From positions 124,001 to 188,000 of the IMG/VR virus record IMGVR_UViG_3300042890_002891: a stretch of 64,000 nt of DNA. One strand, given 5' to 3'. The notes under the pieces were generated by a model that made no database searches, was not told where the DNA came from, and saw nothing but the letters and a program-made list of their open reading frames with translations. Shown piece by piece: positions 42,556 through 49,903 of this stretch (position 1 is its first letter; every line of letters starts with the position of its first letter). The DNA comes from a virus. The position numbers and the translations under genes are program-made.

Positions 42556-43682
42556 GATGTCAATTGATATTTTTTCATAATTTCATTATATTTTTCTAGT
42601 GTGTTTGCTTTTGGCGCACACAACCCGCACAAGCACTGGTATTTTTTACATTGTATAATTGGTAAAGAATCAGTGTCAAGTTGACCGCGCAAAGTAGATA
42701 ATATATTGTCAGTGTCATTGAGATTGCCAATAGGACCCACTTCACCTTTAAAATTCATCTTGCAATCTTTGTTTACATAAACTTCTCCATTGACTTGTTT
42801 TACATAAAGAAAGAAATGATTTACACTACAATACCAGTCTGGAAATTTATTTTCAACATAAAAATGTCGTTGCTTGTAATTTTGATCAGTACAAGTTTGT
42901 CGTCCACCACAACATGCTCTGCCAACATCAGTTAAATGCACTCCCTTATCGGTATTTTCAAAGGGAGAATATTCACCAAAAGTAGACGATTTATACAACT
43001 TATCAAACCATTGCACTTGTTGCTGATTATATATTCTTTTGTTGTCGACTGTTCCACTATCTCCGTCAAGCTGTCTAGGCAAACTTTTAATATTGTTTTG
43101 ATCCAACCAACTTAGCATGTTCTGCGCATCAGAAAAAAGATCCGCTTCTTGGTGCATGAGCACTATGCATTTTTGTCGGCAGCCCGAGTCTCTAATGGTC
43201 AGCAGGTTGTCACAAAATTGTTGTTTTTGTTTTTTAGTACTTTCTGTATGATAACTTACAGTAAATTCATCAATGAACGGAATAATTTGTACCAGGCGTT
43301 TTTTGCTAATAATAGCATTGGTAGTGGTAGTTACTGTTAAATGCCAACGAGCAGAATATTTCTGATGTTCTTCTTTAACCTGACTCAATATTTTGACAAT
43401 TTCTGGATGATGCAAACTTTCACCTCCATACACGTTTAAGATCACATATTTAATTCCTTTGGATTTTGTATTCATGTACAAATCCACATATTCGAACATA
43501 AATCTCAGTGACTTCAAACACTCAGCCAATGGCGGATGCGTGGTTGAGTTATCGTGGCCGCCGTGAATACCGGTAGGACAATATGTGCAATCTAAATTGC
43601 ATTTTAAAGTTAGTTCCCAGTCCAACAGGAATGTTATTCTGTTGTTGGGATCTATAGCAGGTTCTAGAGTGTTAAAATTCAT
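42552..43682 (-). CDS. Radical SAM enzyme with C-terminal Cys-rich domain
   Basis: 376 aa. CNLDCTYC gives the [4Fe-4S] ligands C28, C32, C35. Motifs NVYGGESLHH and VSYHTES follow. The C-terminal 130 residues have about 10 Cys (RACCGGRQTC, NKDCKMNF, KKYQCLCGLCAPK), fitting a SPASM-like auxiliary cluster domain. Tryptophan- and histidine-containing context is typical of peptide-modifying enzymes, but the target is not visible. It is divergent from the 41370 enzyme. Confidence 0.8.
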   Translation of the reverse strand: MNFNTLEPAIDPNNRITFLLDWELTLKCNLDCTYCPTGIHGGHDNSTTHPPLAECLKSLRFMFEYVDLYMNTKSKGIKYVILNVYGGESLHHPEIVKILSQVKEEHQKYSARWHLTVTTTTNAIISKKRLVQIIPFIDEFTVSYHTESTKKQKQQFCDNLLTIRDSGCRQKCIVLMHQEADLFSDAQNMLSWLDQNNIKSLPRQLDGDSGTVDNKRIYNQQQVQWFDKLYKSSTFGEYSPFENTDKGVHLTDVGRACCGGRQTCTDQNYKQRHFYVENKFPDWYCSVNHFFLYVKQVNGEVYVNKDCKMNFKGEVGPIGNLNDTDNILSTLRGQLDTDSLPIIQCKKYQCLCGLCAPKANTLEKYNEIMKKYQLTS

Positions 43683-43688
43683 TTAAGA

Positions 43689-44612
43689 TCAACTAATCTG
43701 ACTAAGTTCAATTAGTGTAGCACTCAGATTGATTTCAACGTCGGCCACAGCATTGTGACTGACCAGGCCGTTGCGGATGATCACAATGGCTTGATCTTGA
43801 CGTTCAGGAGTTGACCCCCAGAGATCAAGATTGTCGTACATCCAGCGGAATATTTCTTCTGCTTCTTCTGGTCCCGAACTCTGGCACAGCAGAGTTCTTG
43901 CCTCACGTGTTTTGCCACGTTTGAACATGTCCACACAGTCCAACTTCCAGTCTCGTGCGCTGCGGTCACTAGCACCGGGAGGATTCAGAGCACCTGATTG
44001 CGAGTTCAACTGCACCAGATTCAAACACTTGCGCAGATCCGGATATGTGGCCTTGACATAGCTGTCCAGTACGTCTAGATCAAAGGTCACGTTTTCTGTG
44101 ACCAACACAGTGGCCACCCTGGCTGTGAATTCTGTATGATCAGTCTTGACAATGTGGAATCCCTGGCAACGACTGTGCAAGGGCGCAATGATCTTGTTGG
44201 GAAAATTACAGGTAAGAATAAATCGCACACTGCCCGAATAGTCTTCCATCAAGTTGCGCAGAGCAGGCTGTACACTATTGGGATTCATGTAGTCAGCTTC
44301 GTCAATTAGCACTATCTTGAATTTGCCAAATGGCATGGTCTGACAAAAGCTGATCAGTTTGTCCACCCATTCGACCTTTCTAGCTTCTTTGGATCCGTTT
44401 GCGTACAACACATCATATTCGTCAATGCCTAGCTCGTTGATCAAGAGTTTGGCCAGAGTTGTTTTGCCTGTGCCGGCTGAGCCACTCAGTAACAAATGCG
44501 GAATTGATCCTTCACGAATCCAGGTTTCTACTTGTTCTCGTTGAGCATCGTCAACGAATACATAGCCATCAATTGTGCTGGGGCGGTACTGTTCTACCCA
44601 AAGTTGTTTCAT
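43689..44612 (-). CDS. 44: Sliding-clamp loader large subunit (T4 gp44-type)
   Basis: 307 aa. Sequence WVEQYRPSTIDGYVF, Walker A SGSAGTGKTT at 43-52, Walker B LIDEADYM at 102-109, and SRC at 147-149. It is an AAA+ RFC/gp44-type clamp loader ATPase that loads the sliding clamp onto primed DNA; gp62 and gp45 would lie outside this window. The start overlaps the 57-aa gene by 44 bases. It identifies the T4-like lineage. Highly confident. Confidence 0.92.
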   Translation of the reverse strand: MKQLWVEQYRPSTIDGYVFVDDAQREQVETWIREGSIPHLLLSGSAGTGKTTLAKLLINELGIDEYDVLYANGSKEARKVEWVDKLISFCQTMPFGKFKIVLIDEADYMNPNSVQPALRNLMEDYSGSVRFILTCNFPNKIIAPLHSRCQGFHIVKTDHTEFTARVATVLVTENVTFDLDVLDSYVKATYPDLRKCLNLVQLNSQSGALNPPGASDRSARDWKLDCVDMFKRGKTREARTLLCQSSGPEEAEEIFRWMYDNLDLWGSTPERQDQAIVIIRNGLVSHNAVADVEINLSATLIELSQIS

Positions 44613-44742
44613 CTTGTGCTTTCTGTTGTGGTTCAGGGACGGGTTGTGTATTTTCTAGATCTCTACCAAAGATGGCATCCCATCTGTTATCGTATTCTTG
44701 CTGGGCCACACTGTATGGTCGTGGTCTTGAACCTTTGCTCAC
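44569..44742 (-). CDS. Small conserved phage protein, GTG start
   Basis: 57 aa, starting with a GTG at 44742 that overlaps the stop of the membrane protein gene (GTGA). It begins VSKGSRPRPYSVAQQEYDNR and ends DAIFGRDLENTQPVPEPQQK plus a short tail. The N-terminus is one I recognise as a common cyanophage small protein. Its 3' end runs into the gp44 start by 44 bases, so it is translationally coupled to the clamp loader. Function unknown. Confidence 0.65.
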   Translation of the reverse strand: MSKGSRPRPYSVAQQEYDNRWDAIFGRDLENTQPVPEPQQKAQDETTLGRTVPPQHN

Positions 44743-44906
44743 ACCAGTTCCTCTACTACCCCAAGCACCTCGGCTGCAATAATAAATGCACCGCCGAGCA
44801 TGATTGCTCCTTGGATAAAAGCAATGCCGGCAACTACTCGTAGTGCGCTCTTGGCCAGGCTTACATAAAAGTGACCGCGGCTGGGGTCTTTGGGTTGTAT
44901 TTCCAT
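44739..44906 (-). CDS. Small membrane protein, 55 aa
   Basis: From the ATG at 44906 (GGAG upstream). It has two hydrophobic stretches (VVAGIAFIQGAIMLGG and AFIIAAEVLGVVEEL) after a polar start MEIQPKDPSRGHFY. Similar proteins sit upstream of gp44 in cyanophage-type genomes. A consensus sigma70 promoter precedes it, so this early transcript covers the clamp loader as well. Confidence 0.65.
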   Translation of the reverse strand: MEIQPKDPSRGHFYVSLAKSALRVVAGIAFIQGAIMLGGAFIIAAEVLGVVEELV

Positions 44907-44930
44907 CTGTATTCTCCGTTGATATAGCGT

Positions 44931-44959
44931 ATTATAATGCAACACTGAGGAATTGTCAA
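44931..44959 (-). promoter_or_regulatory. Consensus sigma70 promoter for clamp-loader operon
   Basis: Minus strand TTGACA (44954-44959), 17-base spacer, TATAAT (44931-44936): a perfect match. The ATG of the first gene is 24 bases downstream. Confidence 0.8.
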
Positions 44960-44981
44960 CAGGCCAACTTGCCAAACTGTT

Positions 44982-45461
44982 CTATTTCTGTGACAGTACT
45001 TTATGACTTTCGGCAGCAACCACACGTCGTCGTAGGCTTGAACTGGAGAAGCTGTGATCGCGTCCGTTGAATACCAGTTCGATTCCTCGCAGGGCGCCTG
45101 CTTCGCGACCAGTAAAATCTTTGTCACAATATTCCACACCCAGAATACGCACATCCACAGGCAAGATCAACAACAGATCCACAAGGTCTTGTTCAGTTTG
45201 ATACACCACAACTTCATCCACATAGCGACACGCTGCCAATTGAATCTGACGCTCTACTATGCTTTGAATAGGAGCATTTTTTGTGTCTGGTCTATCTATT
45301 GTGGGATCAGTTTGCAAGCCGCATATGAGATAGTCACAGTGGTTCTTGGCTTCACTCAGCATGGCAATATGGCCGGCATGTGGTCCCATGTCAAATGTTG
45401 AGAAGGTGATGCCAATTCGTTTGCCATCTGCCTTGAGTTGTTTGATGTGATTGAAGATCAA
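44982..45461 (-). CDS. Cytidylyltransferase-like nucleotidyltransferase
   Basis: 159 aa. GITFSTFDMGPHAGHIAML holds the HxGH site, then CDYLICGLQTDPTIDRP and SSSSLRRRVV close to the ISxTxIR motif. It is a small glycerol-3-phosphate cytidylyltransferase or RfaE-type enzyme. I recognise a similar gene in many marine phages, so a surface-sugar or lipid nucleotide may be the product, but the acceptor is not shown. Coupled by ATGA to the GroES-like gene. Confidence 0.75.
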   Translation of the reverse strand: MIFNHIKQLKADGKRIGITFSTFDMGPHAGHIAMLSEAKNHCDYLICGLQTDPTIDRPDTKNAPIQSIVERQIQLAACRYVDEVVVYQTEQDLVDLLLILPVDVRILGVEYCDKDFTGREAGALRGIELVFNGRDHSFSSSSLRRRVVAAESHKVLSQK

Positions 45462-45859
45462 TTGTGTTGCATCCAGCTGGGTTTGGCTTCTATGTGAATG
45501 GCACCTGAGAATGTAAGATCGTCGGGTTTCTCATCCGCAGTCATCATGACGTCTTTGGGATCAACTCGACGCAGAGTAATTTTTCCTGTTTCGTCTTCAA
45601 TGTCCAGACCACGAGTCCAACGCCCGTGTTCCACACAGATCCAGTCGCCGACTCGAATATCCTGCTGATCTGGACCCACTGCATACACTCGACCCCAGCG
45701 TGGTCTGATACCTGTGCTTTTGCCATTGTCGGTCATGATAATGATACCGCCTGTGCTGAGACGTTCTTCAAAGTTCATGTCACTCACAATAACTGACTCC
45801 CCCAGCGGAACCAGTTGTTCTCGGTCAATTCGGTGTGCTGCGTATGCTGCTTTGATCAT
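45458..45859 (-). CDS. GroES/gp31-like co-chaperonin
   Basis: 133 aa. VPLGESVIVSDMNFEERLS followed by the mobile-loop-like GGIIIMTDNGKSTG, then PRWGRVYAVGPDQQDIRVGD and ICVEHGRWTRGLDIED. The order matches Cpn10 with its roof loop. T4 gp31 replaces GroES so that host GroEL folds the capsid protein; this gene may do the same. It is larger than E. coli GroES by a C-terminal extension. TAATG links it to the next gene. Confidence 0.8.
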   Translation of the reverse strand: MIKAAYAAHRIDREQLVPLGESVIVSDMNFEERLSTGGIIIMTDNGKSTGIRPRWGRVYAVGPDQQDIRVGDWICVEHGRWTRGLDIEDETGKITLRRVDPKDVMMTADEKPDDLTFSGAIHIEAKPSWMQHN

Positions 45860-46263
45860 TATTCTTGGTCCTTTTGTTGTGCTGCTCTCGCCATGGCTGC
45901 TGCCAATCCTGCTGCTGGCGGTGTTGCTTCAGGCAGAGCAACGCCTGCTTCTCGACGTGCTTGACGTTGTGCGCGAGCCTGTTCTAATTTTTCTTTTGCT
46001 GCGGATTGATCAACAGCAGTTTCAGTTTCTCTTTGCGCCCTGGAACTGGCAGCTATTGGGCCAGCTGCGGTATTGGTCTGTCGATTAAGAGCACGATTTA
46101 CCTGTTGTGATCTAGTAGCAATAATGTTGCCGTCAGCATCCAGCCTGTCACCGCGGGCATTCACGTTCATGTTGCCAACTGCTCGCACAGTTTCGTTTTG
46201 TACTTGTAATGCACCAAGGTCCACAATTTTTCCTTGTGCAGTTTTGTAAATCTTCTTTGACAT
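45859..46263 (-). CDS. Conserved phage protein, low-complexity C-terminus
   Basis: 134 aa. The N-terminal 40 residues (KTAQGKIVDLGALQVQNETV, VGNMNVNARGDRLDADGN) are a motif frequent in marine phages. The remainder is Gln/Ala/Arg-rich and probably disordered or helical. It may be a structural or assembly protein; the function is not known. Linked to the GroES gene by TAATG. Confidence 0.6.
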   Translation of the reverse strand: MSKKIYKTAQGKIVDLGALQVQNETVRAVGNMNVNARGDRLDADGNIIATRSQQVNRALNRQTNTAAGPIAASSRAQRETETAVDQSAAKEKLEQARAQRQARREAGVALPEATPPAAGLAAAMARAAQQKDQE

Positions 46264-46284
46264 AGTTTCTCCTTGAATTGATAT

Positions 46285-46806
46285 TTAACGCAGAAATTCT
46301 GCGATATCTAAATTGTAGTGCAAGCTGTCTATGCGGTGTACTTTCAATAGATACAACACATAACTGGCAACTGCGCTGCCTCGACCCACACCCCAAATCA
46401 CACGATTCTGGTGCATGGTGTCCACTAAAAATTTAAGATAACGCAACAGATCAAACAGACCACGTGCTTGATAAAGCAAGAGTTCTTCGCCTACTCGTTG
46501 TAGTGCTGCATCACTGGAACACAATCCCAACACATGTTCTGCAATGTCGAGATTCTTGTATTCTTCGGGCATGAACCAGTTGAGTTGGTTTGCTGAGTCA
46601 AATTGTTCTTGTGTGGTTGCTTGTGCAGTCAATTCATCATATCTAATGATACTGGGTACCTGTTCCAATATCGCAGCAACACTGCTCAAATCCACCGCAG
46701 CATCCATCAGCAGATTGTTTATGATTGTCGCAGGTTGACCCTGCATGAGCAAGTTCACGCCATCATCTTCTGAATAGATAATTTGACCCAGGTGATCAGT
46801 TTTCAT
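46285..46806 (-). CDS. DnaE-derived fragment (DNA polymerase III alpha-like)
   Basis: 173 aa from the ATG at 46806. The C-terminus RVIWGVGRGSAVASYVLYLL and then DSLHYNLDIAEFLR reproduce the GRGSAA-S-Y-L-DPL-FERFL part of the DnaE catalytic region, but the rest of the 1100-residue polymerase, including its PHP and finger domains, is missing. It is conserved with this size in other marine phages by my recollection, so it is likely a reused fragment and not a decaying pseudogene. It cannot polymerise alone. It overlaps the 202-aa gene by 11 bases. Confidence 0.7.
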   Translation of the reverse strand: MKTDHLGQIIYSEDDGVNLLMQGQPATIINNLLMDAAVDLSSVAAILEQVPSIIRYDELTAQATTQEQFDSANQLNWFMPEEYKNLDIAEHVLGLCSSDAALQRVGEELLLYQARGLFDLLRYLKFLVDTMHQNRVIWGVGRGSAVASYVLYLLKVHRIDSLHYNLDIAEFLR

Positions 46807-47404
46807 CAAGGGGAAACTTGGCAAATACCACAGTGTTTGATTCGATTGTGGGTCGTTGTGCATCACTCCAGTCAAGGTCTAGCTCTCGCCAGCTGGGGGT
46901 TCGATTGAGTTTGACCACTTGTTTTTTACTGTTGCCAGTTTGTTTAAAATTGTTATGGGCAGGATTTGAATCCTGCCACCAGCCGGGTTGATCCATCAGG
47001 GTTGCGCCTTCATGTTCGCTGTGTAGATATCTAATGTTATCACCCAGCTCACTTTGTATGGCCACGGCCGTCACATGCATTCGATCTTCCACAATAGCAT
47101 TCAGCTTGCAGTATAACACAAGACCCACTATCTGGTCAATCGGTTGTTCGGGTAGCGGAGTAAAATTGATACCTGCTGCTGCCAGCAATTGCATTTGTTC
47201 TCGATCTTCCTGGTGCACAAACACTGTGTTAACAAGTTCATGATAGACAAAATGATTGATTCTGTCCATACAAGTTGTGTGATCTTCGGACACTGCGGTA
47301 TTGGTAATCATGGATATGGTGGCTGTGTAATCGTTGAGTTGCAGGCGATTTTCAAACCATATGGCTGCACGCCAGGTCATGTCGTATTCAAGTCGCACGT
47401 TCAT
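46796..47404 (-). CDS. Conserved phage protein, unknown function
   Basis: 202 aa. It has YHELVNTVFVHQEDREQMQL, GINFTPLPEQPIDQIVGLVL and DPSWRELDLDWSDA-type segments, all acidic/aromatic. It seems to be always near the DnaE-like fragment in related phages, so the two could act together, perhaps at the replisome (inference). Coupled upstream to the 79-aa gene. Confidence 0.55.
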   Translation of the reverse strand: MNVRLEYDMTWRAAIWFENRLQLNDYTATISMITNTAVSEDHTTCMDRINHFVYHELVNTVFVHQEDREQMQLLAAAGINFTPLPEQPIDQIVGLVLYCKLNAIVEDRMHVTAVAIQSELGDNIRYLHSEHEGATLMDQPGWWQDSNPAHNNFKQTGNSKKQVVKLNRTPSWRELDLDWSDAQRPTIESNTVVFAKFPLDEN

Positions 47405-47640
47405 GATATATCAATCTTGGATTTAAAAGCGTCGTCGTCCCCATCTCGGGGTTTGTTGAGTTCGGCTATTTTTTGTTGGTGTTTGGTTGTGTAGCTTTCG
47501 ATAGCCATACGCAATTGATCACACAGATAACCATTGCCAGTTCTATATGCAATGCCTAATTTTTTGTGCAGTTCGGATATCTTTGACCCCAGTTGTTCCG
47601 GGGTCAAGCTATCTAGGTTGTTAATAAAGGGATGTTCCAT
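47401..47640 (-). CDS. Small helical phage protein
   Basis: 79 aa from the ATG at 47640 (GGAG upstream). MEHPFINNLDSLTPEQLGSK and HKKLGIAYRTGNGYLCDQLR form a predicted helical pair. I recognise the SLTPEQL-x-x-K-x-x-EL-x-KKL type from cyanophages. A near-consensus promoter precedes it. It leads a transcript with the 202-aa and DnaE-like genes. Confidence 0.6.
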   Translation of the reverse strand: MEHPFINNLDSLTPEQLGSKISELHKKLGIAYRTGNGYLCDQLRMAIESYTTKHQQKIAELNKPRDGDDDAFKSKIDIS

Positions 47641-47659
47641 TCGACTCCTTGCTGAAACT

Positions 47660-47688
47660 AGTTTACAGCAAATGCCGATAGATGTCAA
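47660..47688 (-). promoter_or_regulatory. Sigma70-like promoter
   Basis: Minus strand TTGACA (47683-47688), 17 bases, TAAACT (47660-47665). The start codon at 47640 is 19 bases downstream, with GGAG between. Confidence 0.65.
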
Positions 47689-47697
47689 CTAGTTTGA

Positions 47698-48627
47698 TTA
47701 ACTTATTACAGCGTTGATTACCACAAAGTTCAGCACAACAGCTTCACTCTGACTGCTTGCGGAATAGTTGCCAACGGTGATTCTAGCAGATCCAGCAGCC
47801 ACAGCATCAATGGTTGCAGTGTATGTGGCCGCAGTTGCGCCAGATGCCACATTCACAATCAACACATCGGTAGCTGTAATAAAACTATTGGTCAGTGTAA
47901 AACTAACTTCTGCGGCAGCTGCCAAGGCAGCGGCATTCATGGTGATTTGGCCGCAAAGTGTGTTGAGAGTAACTCCAGTTGATTTATCAGTAGCCTGGGT
48001 GACTGCGCCGCCAGCACCTGTGGCATATCCGATTTGTGCTTGATTGCTGCCCAGTAATGGTCTGTTGAGATCAAAAATAGTAACGCTTGCGCCGCCATCG
48101 TTGGTGACAAATTCAAATTCGTAAGTACCAGTTGCCTGGAAGGTGATTACATTGCTGCTGTAACCTTGAATACCTGTGGTCCCCACGCTGACAGCAACAG
48201 GAAGAGTAACAGTGTGAGACACATCAGACACAGTGATCTGCACACGCACCAGACCGGCTGCACCAGCAGCAGGAAAGTTGGCAAAGGCCAGGCTGATTGC
48301 ACCACTAGTGGTCACTGTTTGATAGTGACCAGTTGCATAGTTGATTGTGACTGTGCCGGACGTGGTTCCTAGCGCAACCCTGTTGGCACTGAAGTTGGCA
48401 ATGTCAGCACTGGTCAGTGGACTGCCAGCCATGTCATTGTCCAGAGTGGTACCTGTGAGTGCAGCCTTGAGCACCGATTTGTTTTGTAAATCAGTTATTT
48501 CAGCGGATGCATACTGAAAATTGGTTTTGGTATTGGTAAAATTGTCACGAAAGCCCTGGCTGTCGTTGTCTTGCCCGGCAACTGGGTAGGTGCCGTCGAT
48601 GTCGTTTGGGTTGATGCTACTTGTCAT
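47698..48627 (-). CDS. Fibre-associated or virion structural protein
   Basis: 309 aa. The N-terminus PNDIDGTYPVAGQDNDSQGF followed by RDNFTNTKTNFQYASAEITD is a signature of structural proteins in marine T4-like phages. The rest is a Gly/Ala/Thr/Val-rich beta structure with a possible C-terminal domain (SFTLTNSFITATDVLIVNVA). It likely sits at the fibre base. ATAAATA at 48651-48657 lies 24 bases upstream of the ATG. Confidence 0.65.
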   Translation of the reverse strand: MTSSINPNDIDGTYPVAGQDNDSQGFRDNFTNTKTNFQYASAEITDLQNKSVLKAALTGTTLDNDMAGSPLTSADIANFSANRVALGTTSGTVTINYATGHYQTVTTSGAISLAFANFPAAGAAGLVRVQITVSDVSHTVTLPVAVSVGTTGIQGYSSNVITFQATGTYEFEFVTNDGGASVTIFDLNRPLLGSNQAQIGYATGAGGAVTQATDKSTGVTLNTLCGQITMNAAALAAAAEVSFTLTNSFITATDVLIVNVASGATAATYTATIDAVAAGSARITVGNYSASSQSEAVVLNFVVINAVIS

Positions 48628-48650
48628 AATCTATCCTGGGTTATTAGATG

Positions 48651-48657
48651 TATTTAT
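48651..48657 (-). promoter_or_regulatory. Late-promoter-like ATAAATA
   Basis: Minus-strand ATAAATA, 24 bases before the ATG of the structural gene at 48627. Confidence 0.45.
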
Positions 48658-48679
48658 TGTACTTTTGAATGTACCATAA

Positions 48680-49897
48680 TTATCCTGTTCTGTACCAACT
48701 TGTATTGCTAACTCGGTAAACATATCTATAGCCTGTGCCAACCACGGTACTACCAGCAAATGTTGGTAATACAGTACCAGTTCCAACTGCTAAAGTTACT
48801 GTGTTTCCACTTATGGCAAAATTACAAATTTGTCCATCTCTTGGGCCTGTGGGCATATTTAAGGTTGCTGTGTATCCAACATTGTTGGCTATTAAAATAT
48901 TGATGCTGTTAGTTGTACTTAGACTGTAGGTATTGGTCGCTGTGATGTTTGCATACGCCGGAACGTTGACATCTATATAACGGCTACTTACACCGGTAGT
49001 AATAATATTGCCGCCAGTGATGTTGCCTGTTACACTTGATAGCCCACCTGTTAGGATATTGCCAGCAGTGATGTTGCCTGTTACACTTGATAGCCCACCT
49101 GTTAGGATATTGTCAGCAGTGATGTTGCCTACGGCACTAATAGCACCAGGAGCAGTTAAATTGCCAGTTGTGCCCAGGATCCAGGTGTTAACACCTGCTG
49201 TCAATGACATACTTTCAGGAGCAGATATAAAACCGGAAGTAACATTGAGGCCATCCTCAATGGTGACAAAAGTAGAATCATCACTGGTGATGCTGTTGAT
49301 CACTAGATTGCTGCCAGTAATGTTGCCGGTTACAGAGACAACTGATCCAAGATGACTTGAACCAGTTACGTTACCAGTTGCACTATAACTTGCAGCAGTA
49401 GATGCTCCAGTGACTGCAATGGTGTCACCGGTGATTGTTCCAGTGGCACTTATTAGCCCACCTGTTAGAATATTGCCACCAGTGATAGTTGACGTGGCAC
49501 TTACTAGGCCATTATTTAAGATATTGCCACCAGTGATGTTGCCGGTTACAGAAACAACTGATCCAAGATGACTTGAACCAGTGATTGTTCCAGCAGCACT
49601 TATTAGTCCACCTGTTAGGATATTGCCAGCAGTAATGTTGCCATTATTCACAATATTGCCACCGGTAATTGTTCCAGTAGCACTTATTGACCCACTGGTA
49701 GCAATGTTACCGCCTGTGATGTTACCACTTGCACTAACTGATATCAATGTTCCTACTGAAGTAATATTGGCCTGATTGGACCCAGTCACATATCCTGCTG
49801 TGTTGGCAAACGCTTTGACGTTGGCAAAGTTAGCATCTAATTGACTTAATGGTATATTGCCAGTGTCGCCGGCAAAAATATATGGGACTGTAGACAT
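48680..49897 (-). CDS. Tail-fibre-like repeat protein
   Basis: 405 aa. It begins TVPYIFAGDTGNIPLSQLDA and NFANVKAFANTAGYVTGSNQ, then carries about 15 GNITGGNILTGGLISATGTI-type units, with near-identical 17-residue tandem copies near 49021. The C-terminal 90 residues form a tip (YVDVNVPAYANITATNTYSL to RDGQICNF and YVYRVSNTSWYRT), with a common phage-fibre ending. It is one of three related fibre genes. Likely receptor-binding and prone to recombination in the repeats. Confidence 0.75.
   Translation of the reverse strand: MSTVPYIFAGDTGNIPLSQLDANFANVKAFANTAGYVTGSNQANITSVGTLISVSASGNITGGNIATSGSISATGTITGGNIVNNGNITAGNILTGGLISAAGTITGSSHLGSVVSVTGNITGGNILNNGLVSATSTITGGNILTGGLISATGTITGDTIAVTGASTAASYSATGNVTGSSHLGSVVSVTGNITGSNLVINSITSDDSTFVTIEDGLNVTSGFISAPESMSLTAGVNTWILGTTGNLTAPGAISAVGNITADNILTGGLSSVTGNITAGNILTGGLSSVTGNITGGNIITTGVSSRYIDVNVPAYANITATNTYSLSTTNSINILIANNVGYTATLNMPTGPRDGQICNFAISGNTVTLAVGTGTVLPTFAGSTVVGTGYRYVYRVSNTSWYRTG
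49021..49122 (-). repeat. Near-perfect 51-bp tandem duplication in fibre gene
   Basis: 49021-49071 and 49072-49122 differ in one or two bases. The unit encodes 17 residues of the GGLSSVTGNITAGNI type. The near-identity points to a recent duplication, compared with more diverged units nearby. Confidence 0.85.
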
Positions 49898-49903
49898 TAA
49901 TTG

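Noticed and set aside
46285-46806. Pseudogene call for the DnaE-like fragment
   Set aside because: The frame is intact, coupled to its neighbour by overlap, and I recall similar-length genes in other marine phages, so a functional reduced gene is more likely.
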